DNA from: Chloroflexota bacterium
GTDB lineage: Bacteria; Chloroflexota; Dehalococcoidia; GIF9; UBA5629
DNA: 18,328 nt
Direction of reading: 5' to 3'
Assembly (NCBI GenBank): GCA_016875975.1
Contig: VGOF01000006.1
Location: 1-18,328, forward strand
The translations under genes and the position numbers were made by a program. The stretch's first letter is position 1. The number at the start of each line of letters is the position of its first letter. The notes beneath the pieces were generated by a model that saw nothing but the letters and a program-made list of their open reading frames with translations, had not been told where the DNA came from and made no database searches. Below are positions 7,719 to 13,413 of the stretch, piece by piece.

Positions 7719-8072
7719 ATGAACAAGAACATTAAAACTGCACTTATTATCGGTGGCATCGCCATTGCTATTCTGATAGTGGTTCCCTGGCTTTGGGGAG
7801 GCCTGTCAGGATGGCGAAGCGGAAGCTGGGGAATGATGGGGCCAGGGATGATGGGTGGTTTTGGCTGGGGGTGGTTTATGCCAATAGCAATGATTCTCTT
7901 CTGGGGGCTAGTCATCTGGGGCATTGTGGTGCTGGTACGCGGCGTAGCTACGCCTGGCAACAGCGGGTCGTCCAGGGAACTGGGCTCGGCTCTGGAAGTC
8001 CTCAAGAGGCGCTATGCCCGGGGCGAAATCAGCAAAGAAGAGTTTGAGGAAAAGAGAAAAGACCTCGCCTAA
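7719..8072 (+). CDS. SHOCT-domain small membrane protein
   Basis: A 117-residue protein. The start follows GGAGG (7707-7711). A hydrophobic helix spans about residues 7-27, then a Gly/Met/Trp-rich segment (GMMGPGMMGGFGWGW, 38-52), then a second helix (53-75). The C-terminus (88-115, EVLKRRYARGEISKEEFEEK) is a textbook SHOCT domain, a short helical motif found at the ends of many membrane proteins and thought to mediate oligomerisation. Proteins of this layout are common and their function is unknown; some lie near metal-resistance genes, and the Met-rich loop would suit metal contact, but no metal gene is adjacent here. It is divergent from the glycyl radical operon with a 228-base shared upstream region. 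A weak TACAAT (7684-7689) could be its -10 box. Confidence 0.85.
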   Translation: MNKNIKTALIIGGIAIAILIVVPWLWGGLSGWRSGSWGMMGPGMMGGFGWGWFMPIAMILFWGLVIWGIVVLVRGVATPGNSGSSRELGSALEVLKRRYARGEISKEEFEEKRKDLA

Positions 8073-8151
8073 TCATGAGGGCAGATGCCTGTTCCTGCGT
8101 GGGCAGATAAGAATACATTGGGCTGAAGTGGCGGGGCGGTGAGCACGCCGT

Positions 8152-9600
8152 CTACACTGTTATCCCCGCTAGCGCCTTGGCTGCCCTGATGGCTGCTTCT
8201 CGATGTGGCTGAGTCTTGGAAAACTCGTACAGCATCATCTTGCAGGCCTGGCCCGAGCCGCCGCCGTGGGTGGCAGAATGCAGTATTGCCCCCAAACCCC
8301 AGGAGATATTTTCGATGAGCCGTACCATGCGCACTCTGTGCTCCGCCGGCACCTCGTCCACGCCCTTGAGAAACCTCTCCAGGTAGGGCGCAATCTCAGG
8401 GTTCTTCATCTCCTTTTCGCCGGGACAGCAGGCCAGGATACCGCCGGTTATGTCCTCGGCCAACCGAATCAGGTCAAAGACCGCTTTGGAGGCATAGTAC
8501 TTGGCGTTGTTTGCCAGCACCGGGTCGGAGATATACCCGGCATGAGGCAATTCGAATCCTCTCACTGCCGCCGCAATGCCACAGGAGTACATGGTCTCGG
8601 TGATGGCTATCATGTCGGCTATCTTATCTTTGACGTGCGCCACCTTATCCAGGCCGTTGTACTCGGCCATGAGCTGTACGGCTGCGGTGAGCACATCAGC
8701 CCAGCCGGATTTGCAGCCGCCGGTGGTGGGCCGATGAGAGGCGCCAAATAGCCCCACCACCTCGTCCACATACTTCACCTCGCCGCAGAGGAACACACGC
8801 TCCCAGGGGACAAGGACGTCATCGAAAATGGCCACGCACTCGTGGACGCCGTATTTGATGTTCCCCAGGTCTATCTCCACGCCTTCTCGCCTGCGGTCGT
8901 CCTGTGACTGCCTGACTGAAATATGGATGATTCCCCTGGCGTTCCCCGGCACAGCGCAGGCCACGGCATAGGCCTCATCGCCTTTGCGATGTGTGGTGCT
9001 GGGCAGCACCAGCTTCTCGTGGGAGAACACCGCCCCGGTCTGGTGTAGCTTGGCACCCCTGAGCACGATGCCGTCCTTCCTCTTCTCCACTACCCGCAAG
9101 TACATGTCCGGGTCGGGCTGCTGGTGGGCAGGTATCCTGCGGTTTCCCTTGGGGTCGGTTATGGCCGGGCAGGCCAGGAAGTCGTTTTTCTGCAGGTACT
9201 TAATCCACTCGGTGAAGTTGTGGTGGTATTTAGTCCCCTTTTCGCTGTCTATCTTGTGGGTGATGAACAGGATAGGTGCAAAGGAGTTCTGGATGCACCT
9301 GAAGGAGCACATACCCAGCCGGCGGTTGCAGTAGCGGGTGATGCTCACCTTTGCCACCAGGTCGTCCACGCTTTGGGGCACGTGCTGGAACAGAGGAATC
9401 GGCTCGCCGCTGAAATGGGACTTGGTGATAATCTTGTCCTGGATTTCCGGGTCGTGGGCAAAGTCGAAAGTAGCCGCCACGGCATTGGCCGCCGCCCGCA
9501 CTGCAGGATGTTCCAGGGCATTGTCCAGCTTGCCTCCATCGATGTAGATGGAGAACTTCATCTTCTCGATGCTATCCAGGTATTCCTTTCCGGTTCTCAT
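8152..9600 (-). CDS. 4-Hydroxybutyryl-CoA dehydratase family (AbfD-like) Fe-S flavoenzyme
   Basis: A 482-residue protein of the HpaB/AbfD superfamily. The start follows GGAGGAG. The four [4Fe-4S] ligands known from Clostridium aminobutyricum AbfD (Cys99, Cys103, His292, Cys299) all have counterparts: CSFRC gives Cys98 and Cys102, and HRPTTGGC gives His289 and Cys296. This separates it from the oxygen-using 4-hydroxyphenylacetate hydroxylases, which lack the cluster. FAD-site segments are recognisable: ITDPKGNRR (147-155), RGAKLHQTGA (181-190) and the acyl-dehydrogenase-like C-terminal helices with ATHGGGSGQ (443-451). Glu254 and Lys297 match AbfD Glu257 and Lys300. The position of AbfD Tyr296 is Thr293, and the Glu before the HGxGS motif appears to be replaced. 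It should be a cytoplasmic, oxygen-sensitive dehydratase or isomerase of a CoA ester. 4-Hydroxybutyryl-CoA is possible but not assured. It is a single-gene transcript. Confidence 0.88.
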   Translation of the reverse strand: MRTGKEYLDSIEKMKFSIYIDGGKLDNALEHPAVRAAANAVAATFDFAHDPEIQDKIITKSHFSGEPIPLFQHVPQSVDDLVAKVSITRYCNRRLGMCSFRCIQNSFAPILFITHKIDSEKGTKYHHNFTEWIKYLQKNDFLACPAITDPKGNRRIPAHQQPDPDMYLRVVEKRKDGIVLRGAKLHQTGAVFSHEKLVLPSTTHRKGDEAYAVACAVPGNARGIIHISVRQSQDDRRREGVEIDLGNIKYGVHECVAIFDDVLVPWERVFLCGEVKYVDEVVGLFGASHRPTTGGCKSGWADVLTAAVQLMAEYNGLDKVAHVKDKIADMIAITETMYSCGIAAAVRGFELPHAGYISDPVLANNAKYYASKAVFDLIRLAEDITGGILACCPGEKEMKNPEIAPYLERFLKGVDEVPAEHRVRMVRLIENISWGLGAILHSATHGGGSGQACKMMLYEFSKTQPHREAAIRAAKALAGITV

Positions 9601-9626
9601 GTTGCTCCTCCGAGAGTGATTCAGGT

Positions 9627-9635
9627 ATTATAACA
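9627..9635 (-). promoter_or_regulatory. Extended -10 promoter of the AbfD-like gene
   Basis: On the minus strand TGTTATAAT is a perfect extended -10 element (TGn plus TATAAT). No good -35 box lies 16-18 bases upstream, which is normal for extended -10 promoters. Initiation near 9620 would leave a leader of about 20 bases that carries the GGAGGAG ribosome site. Confidence 0.6.
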
Positions 9636-9689
9636 CCAGCGCAGATTTCTTGAATTTCCAGTCCCAGCCCGAGGCTGTACCAAAGAATC

Positions 9690-9716
9690 GCGAGCCCCGA
9701 TTGCGTCGGGACTCGC
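9690..9716. repeat. Imperfect hairpin (GCGAGCCCCGA / TCGGGACTCGC)
   Basis: GCGAGCCCCGAT pairs with GTCGGGACTCGC around a short TGC loop, with one mismatch and one wobble. It is followed after 11 bases by TGTCACTGCGAG (9728-9739), the end motif of the palindromic repeats found further on. It is probably a piece of the same repeat family rather than a terminator, since no T-run follows. Confidence 0.5.
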
Positions 9717-9788
9717 AATCATAGCCCTGTCACTGCGAGCGAAGCGCGGCAGTCTTCTGGTATCCTTTCTTGCTGTTAATCATGCGCC

Positions 9789-9894
9789 TTTCGTGGTTAC
9801 CACCTATCTTCAGGTGGCACTGAATTTCTGTGCACTAGACAAAGCTGCCCCCCGTCCTTCATGGGAATGACCCGTGGGCGGGTAGCTAGCACCG
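9789..9894. repeat. Direct repeat, left copy, flanking the AT-rich gene
   Basis: The sequence from TTTCGTGGTTACCACCT to CTAGCACCG recurs at 11640-11721 in the same orientation. The first 60 bases match at about 53 positions. This copy then carries about 24 extra bases before the shared tail. CCACCT-ATCTTC-AGGTGG within it forms a hairpin that is weakened in the right copy. Confidence 0.8.
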
Positions 9895-9913
9895 TAATGA
9901 CACAACTCCAGTC

Positions 9914-9958
9914 TTGCCAACCCCGTGTCAGCAGGCGTAAACTAATACAAGTTACGCC
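9914..9958 (+). promoter_or_regulatory. Possible promoter with overlapping dyad for the secreted protein gene
   Basis: TTGCCA (9914-9919) and TAAACT (9938-9943) lie 18 bases apart and match the -35 and -10 consensus at five and four of six positions. A dyad GGCGTAAACT-aataca-AGTTACGCC (9934-9958) overlaps the -10 box. It could be an operator or a leader hairpin. Confidence 0.35.
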
Positions 9959-10003
9959 TCTCACCCGGGGGCAAACGCAAACACGCAGAGGAGGATAGAC
10001 GGC

Positions 10004-11602
10004 ATGAGTAAGAAATCGAGAAGACCCCTTAGTGACACACTCCTAATCCGAACTGCTTTGACCAGGAAAACCATCTCAAACATCGCTCTGGCGGGAGCCA
10101 TTGCATTTACCGGTATCTCCTATGGCTGTGCCAAAGACGAAACTCCTCCGGTTATTCAAGAATGGAAGGCACCTGAATGGGTAATGGAAGATGAGGATAT
10201 CAACTTGAGTGTGGACGTTTACGACGATAAAAAAGTTAAGGCAGTTTACCTACAATTTGGAGATGGAACCACTGTACCTCTGACAAGGACACAGGTAGAA
10301 AAAGCTGAAGGTGAAAAATCGAATTGGGAAACTAGCTTCAGACTCCCGCCAAAAGACGACTATTCTTATAGCATAGTTGTTAAGGACAAGAGCAATGAAA
10401 CAAAGATTGATGGGAAGGTCAGCGTTTATCCCCAAGATGCTGATGGGGATGGAATTAGTTACAGTGATGAGTTGAAGCATGGAACTAATCCCAACAAGAA
10501 GAATCCTGTTGTGAAATATGCTTTAGATAAAGGACTTGGTATTTATTTACCTGTTTTGGCTAGACTGGATGAAGATGGAGTGATGGACAAAAGCGAGCAG
10601 GGCTTTGTAGACCTTATGGTACTTCATCCTGATGCAGAAAGAAATGCTCCCGGAATTTATGCTGAGATTTTGAAATTGCCGGACCTTTCGCTGGACAAAT
10701 ATTCAAAGATTGATGAAAAAGACCTCGACGCCGTTGATAAGATATTGAAATTGGCAAATGACCCTAAAAATAAGGATGCATTCGAAGAAATACTAAACGA
10801 AGGCATTAGGGACAAGAGGAGCTATTGCGCTCCTTTGGAAGCTTTATTGTGGGAGGCATATGATGAACATTCCGATGTATTGGATAAGTTACTTAACGAA
10901 TTCTCAATGAAGGAATTGATAAAAGATAGCTGGAAATATAGCAAGACATCAGACAATTATAAGTCTGACAGATGGAAGGAATATGAGGATGTTACAGCTA
11001 GATGCATTTCAGCTCCTTTGGCCAAGAGATACGTAGAGGATAATTTCCAATATACGTATAGCTGGGGCAAACTGATTGATCGTGAAGAAGCATTCAAAAG
11101 GAAGACAGCATTTTGTTACGGTTTTTCAGCATTCATAACATATTGTCTTCTGAAGAACGGATATCACTATGATGAATTTGAAAAACATGAAACAAATGCC
11201 GTCTGTTCACTACTTCCCTTCGCCCTTAATAGACAATTGGAACAATCAGCAAGAGTCAGCCATGCAATAACATTGGTAAAAAGCGACGGACAGATATATC
11301 CCGTTGACGCGACACCTTTCCAAAAAATTTTCTTCCCCACCGAGACGACGTTTAGAACTATTGAAGATGTTTGTGCATTTATGTACATGTTTCCTAGTTG
11401 GTCTTTCTACATAATTTCGTATGGTACTTCCAAAGATGCAACAAAAATGATTGGCTCAGAGCAGTTTAATAAATGGATGAAGGACGAAAGCTTTAGGAAG
11501 GACTTCACTAACTTTGTTATCAGGACTCAGTCTACAGTTTCAGGTCTTCCCCGAGAAGAATCAGAAAGACTAATGGAAATCTATTACAAATGTAACCCAT
11601 GA
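10004..11602 (+). CDS. Secreted protein with Ig-like, Ca-binding and transglutaminase-like regions
   Basis: A 532-residue exported protein of unknown function. The start follows GAGGAGGA with an eight-base spacer. A long signal (basic residues 2-22, hydrophobic 27-40) ends at SYGC, a poor lipobox with Cys42 as possible lipid site. Residues about 48-142 look like an Ig or PKD-type fold (QFGDGTT, 84-90). DADGDGISYSDELKHGTNP (145-163) is a thrombospondin-3/EF-hand-like calcium loop, with a weaker DEDGVMDKSE at 189. The middle is charged and helical. Residues 360-440 carry the order expected of a transglutaminase/papain-like core: Cys371 in FCYGFSAF, His420 in SHAITL and Asp435 in YPVDAT. Its base composition is unlike its neighbours (one sampled 60-base line is 35% GC, against 62% in the AbfD-like gene), and direct repeats bracket it, so recent transfer is likely. 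It may be an extracellular peptidase or cross-linker; only the fold call is made. Confidence 0.8.
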   Translation: MSKKSRRPLSDTLLIRTALTRKTISNIALAGAIAFTGISYGCAKDETPPVIQEWKAPEWVMEDEDINLSVDVYDDKKVKAVYLQFGDGTTVPLTRTQVEKAEGEKSNWETSFRLPPKDDYSYSIVVKDKSNETKIDGKVSVYPQDADGDGISYSDELKHGTNPNKKNPVVKYALDKGLGIYLPVLARLDEDGVMDKSEQGFVDLMVLHPDAERNAPGIYAEILKLPDLSLDKYSKIDEKDLDAVDKILKLANDPKNKDAFEEILNEGIRDKRSYCAPLEALLWEAYDEHSDVLDKLLNEFSMKELIKDSWKYSKTSDNYKSDRWKEYEDVTARCISAPLAKRYVEDNFQYTYSWGKLIDREEAFKRKTAFCYGFSAFITYCLLKNGYHYDEFEKHETNAVCSLLPFALNRQLEQSARVSHAITLVKSDGQIYPVDATPFQKIFFPTETTFRTIEDVCAFMYMFPSWSFYIISYGTSKDATKMIGSEQFNKWMKDESFRKDFTNFVIRTQSTVSGLPREESERLMEIYYKCNP

Positions 11603-11639
11603 CCTGCCTCTATATCTGCTAGTTGGAGAGGGGGTCGAT

Positions 11640-11721
11640 TTTCGTGGTTACCACCTGCCTTTAGGTCGCATTGGATTTGTGTGCACTAGACAAAGCTGCC
11701 ACCCGCGGGTAACTAGCACCG
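11640..11721. repeat. Direct repeat, right copy, flanking the AT-rich gene
   Basis: Counterpart of the left copy: it begins TTTCGTGGTTACCACCT, shares the segment GTGCACTAGACAAAGCTGCC exactly, lacks about 24 bases in the middle, and ends CTAGCACCG. It starts 38 bases after the stop codon of the bracketed gene. Confidence 0.8.
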
Positions 11722-11863
11722 AAAGTTTCAAGATGCAAGTTTCAGGTTTCAGGTGGGGGACTGCCACAGGCTTCGCCTTCGCTGGATGACATGTTGCACA
11801 ACCCTTGAGGGTCGCTTGGAGAACGGGGTAAACACTTCTTGCGGGGCTTCAGCCTCGCTCCGA

Positions 11864-11881
11864 GCGACCTTGAAAGGTCGC
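11864..11881. repeat. Perfect palindrome GCGACCTTGAAAGGTCGC
   Basis: Eight bases pair exactly around a GA centre. No T-run follows, so it is a palindromic repeat rather than a clear terminator. The surrounding CTCCGAGCG...CGCTACATG context looks like a dispersed repeat. Confidence 0.6.
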
Positions 11882-11899
11882 GCTACATGTTTCCCTTGC

Positions 11900-12006
11900 T
11901 GTCACTGCGAGATCTTCCGCCGAAGGGCGTGGCAGTCTCCCTTGTTGAGGACAGGCTATGGGATTGCTTCGTCATCCCGACTACATCGGGATTCCTCGCA
12001 ATGACA
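11900..12006. repeat. Palindromic MITE-like element, copy 1
   Basis: A 107-base element bounded by TGTCACTGCGAG and CTCGCAATGACA, which are inverted repeats matching at 11 of 12 positions. Its interior contains GGCGTGGCAGTCTC and a hairpin ATCCCGA-ctaca-TCGGGAT. A related copy lies at 13298-13394. A further tail fragment, AGATTGCTTCGCTTCGCTCG and on, follows at 12015-12041. No transposase is encoded, so any mobility would be in trans. Confidence 0.75.
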
Positions 12007-12038
12007 GGAGGGGGAGATTGCTTCGCTTCGCTCGCAAT

Positions 12039-12129
12039 GACTACGGACTGGAGACTACGGACTGGAGACTGCCGACTGCTGACTGCCGATTATTGACTAG
12101 CGACTGCTGACTAGCGACTATCGACTTAC
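12039..12129. repeat. Heptanucleotide tandem array (GACTNNN x13)
   Basis: Thirteen consecutive seven-base units, nearly all beginning GACT (one is GATT): GACTACG, GACTGGA, GACTACG, GACTGGA, GACTGCC, GACTGCT, GACTGCC, GATTATT, GACTAGC, GACTGCT, GACTAGC, GACTATC and GACTTAC. Alternate units often match better, giving a 14-base higher-order period. The last unit overlaps the stop codon (12126-12128) of the minus-strand FrhB-like gene. Confidence 0.85.
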
Positions 12130-13238
12130 GTCCCTTCCAGGCGGTGGGAGACGCGGGATTCGGTGATGCCCAGGCGGGCGGCGATGGCCTTGTTGTCCAG
12201 CCCCTCATCCTTTAACTTGAAGATGTCCCTGGTCTGCTTGCCCTTTTCCCGCTTGCGGGCGGCAAGCTCCTCTATTGTGGCAAGGTTCTCCAAGGGCATG
12301 GTCTCTATCAGCCCTTCTTTTTCCATATCGGCGATAATCGCCTCGCCCTGGGCAGTCCTGGCGACCACGGTTGACCATCCCTCCGGGGAACCGTCGCTGC
12401 CTACGGCGATGTCTGCCAGCTCGCTGCTGTAGTCCTGGCAGGTCAGGCAATGCCTGGGGACGCAGCTCTTGACCTCGGTTATGGGAAAGGATAGCTTCTT
12501 GCCGCCGGTGTAGATGTTGAAATCGTCGGTGACGTTGAACTTGTCCACCTGGCTGCTGTCCAGACCTTTCTCCTTAAGCTTCTCCGATATGGCATGGACA
12601 TAGTAGTTCTCGCGGCAGAAGACGCCTATGGTTAGTTTCACCGGCGAAGCGATGGGCAGGCTGCGGTGCTTGAGGTACCTGATGGCCTGGATGTGGCAGG
12701 GGGAGCCGACAACGCAGATATTGCTCAGTCCATGGTCAACGATGGCAGCGCGTAGCTCCTTGAGCACTGGGACTACGCCGTACTTGGTGCCCGAGGCTAG
12801 CAGAACATCGTCTCTTGTTTTGGCGGTGGCGGCTACTGGCATCCAGCCGTCCCTGCCTACTACCAGCGCTCCGTCTATGAGTCCTTTGTTCAGCGCATAG
12901 AGAAGCATGGCAGTGACAATGCCGCCGTCCTGGCAGACCTTGGCTATGTTCTGGTCCTTAACTTTGGCGGCCAGGATACGCCGATGTATCCCGATTCCCC
13001 CTTTTTCTAACCTGCCAAGTATCTCGCCCTCTATTTCCTCGGCTATGCCTGGCCTGAGCACGTAGCAGGCGTCATAACATATATTGCAGCTCACGCAATC
13101 CAGTGTCTTCTTGGGTCTCTTGGGCTTGCCTTCGAGGAACTTAATATGCGAGTTGGGGCATGCTAGAATGCACGCCCCACAAACCGTACACGAACCCGTA
13201 TTGATTACTTTGGCTTCCAGCTCGTCGTAATTAGGCAT
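12126..13238 (-). CDS. FrhB/FdhB-type Fe-S flavoprotein with C-terminal helix-turn-helix
   Basis: A 370-residue protein of the coenzyme F420 hydrogenase/dehydrogenase beta-subunit family. It begins with two ferredoxin motifs, CTVCGACILAC (17-27) and CVSCNICYDAC (48-58), then the FrhB core with the GSPCHIQAIR motif (179-187), GVFCREN (205-211) and a third cysteine group SCVPRHCLTC (258-267). The family carries FAD and Fe-S clusters and passes electrons between a carrier (F420, ferredoxin or another) and a partner enzyme. The last 35 residues, DIFKLKDEGLDNKAIAARLG and ITESRVSHRLEG, look like a helix-turn-helix, which is not part of the usual family. The GGAG ribosome site is only two bases from the ATG, so translation may be weak. 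It follows the acyl-CoA ligase at 175 bases across a repeat element and may serve as redox partner of the aldehyde oxidoreductase. Confidence 0.85.
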   Translation of the reverse strand: MPNYDELEAKVINTGSCTVCGACILACPNSHIKFLEGKPKRPKKTLDCVSCNICYDACYVLRPGIAEEIEGEILGRLEKGGIGIHRRILAAKVKDQNIAKVCQDGGIVTAMLLYALNKGLIDGALVVGRDGWMPVAATAKTRDDVLLASGTKYGVVPVLKELRAAIVDHGLSNICVVGSPCHIQAIRYLKHRSLPIASPVKLTIGVFCRENYYVHAISEKLKEKGLDSSQVDKFNVTDDFNIYTGGKKLSFPITEVKSCVPRHCLTCQDYSSELADIAVGSDGSPEGWSTVVARTAQGEAIIADMEKEGLIETMPLENLATIEELAARKREKGKQTRDIFKLKDEGLDNKAIAARLGITESRVSHRLEGT

Positions 13239-13297
13239 CTCTCCATTTTCTTTCTACTGTGATATTTGGTAACTCAAACTGTCATTGCATGTTCGTT

Positions 13298-13394
13298 TGT
13301 CACTGCGAGCCGCAGGCGTGGCAGTCTCATAGTTGAGAGTGGGCGATGAGATTGCTTCGTCATCCCGACTACATCGGGATTCCTCGCAATGACA
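13298..13394. repeat. Palindromic MITE-like element, copy 2
   Basis: A 97-base relative of the element at 11900-12006. It starts TGTCACTGCGAG, includes GGCGTGGCAGTCTC, shares ATTGCTTCGTCATCCCGACT and the rest of the ATCCCGA hairpin, and ends CTCGCAATGACA. The two copies differ mainly in the middle. A stray CTGTCATTGC lies just upstream at 13279. It fills the space between the acyl-CoA ligase and FrhB-like genes. Confidence 0.75.
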
Positions 13395-13413
13395 GTAGTA
13401 ATGCTAAACGCTT

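Larger units (their letters stand above)
9601..10003. other. Repeat-rich intergenic region upstream of the AT-rich gene
   Basis: This 400-base gap has no credible gene. It contains the minus-strand promoter of the AbfD-like gene, a hairpin at 9690-9716, a truncated TGTCACTGCGAG repeat starting at 9728, the left copy of the flanking direct repeat, and the leader of the next gene. Confidence 0.7.
11603..12125. other. Repeat-filled intergenic region
   Basis: About 520 bases without a credible gene. Small frames here are built from repeat sequence and lack ribosome sites. It holds the right flanking direct repeat, a run of AAGTTTCAAGATGCAAGTTTCAG-type degenerate repeats near 11723-11752, a GCGACCTT/AAGGTCGC hairpin, a palindromic element, a partial second element and a heptanucleotide tandem array. 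Confidence 0.75.

Noticed and set aside
8152..9600. 4-Hydroxyphenylacetate 3-monooxygenase (HpaB)
   Set aside because: The superfamily is shared, but the CSFRC and HRPTTGGC cluster ligands are those of the Fe-S dehydratase branch, and the setting is anaerobic.
9601..10003. Insertion sequence
   Set aside because: Repeats and hairpins are present but no transposase fragment could be read on either strand.
11753..12096. Two overlapping plus-strand frames of 83 and 85 aa
   Set aside because: They are read through palindromic and tandem repeats, and neither has a ribosome site.
12039..12129. CRISPR array
   Set aside because: Units are seven bases, contiguous, with no spacers and no cas gene nearby.
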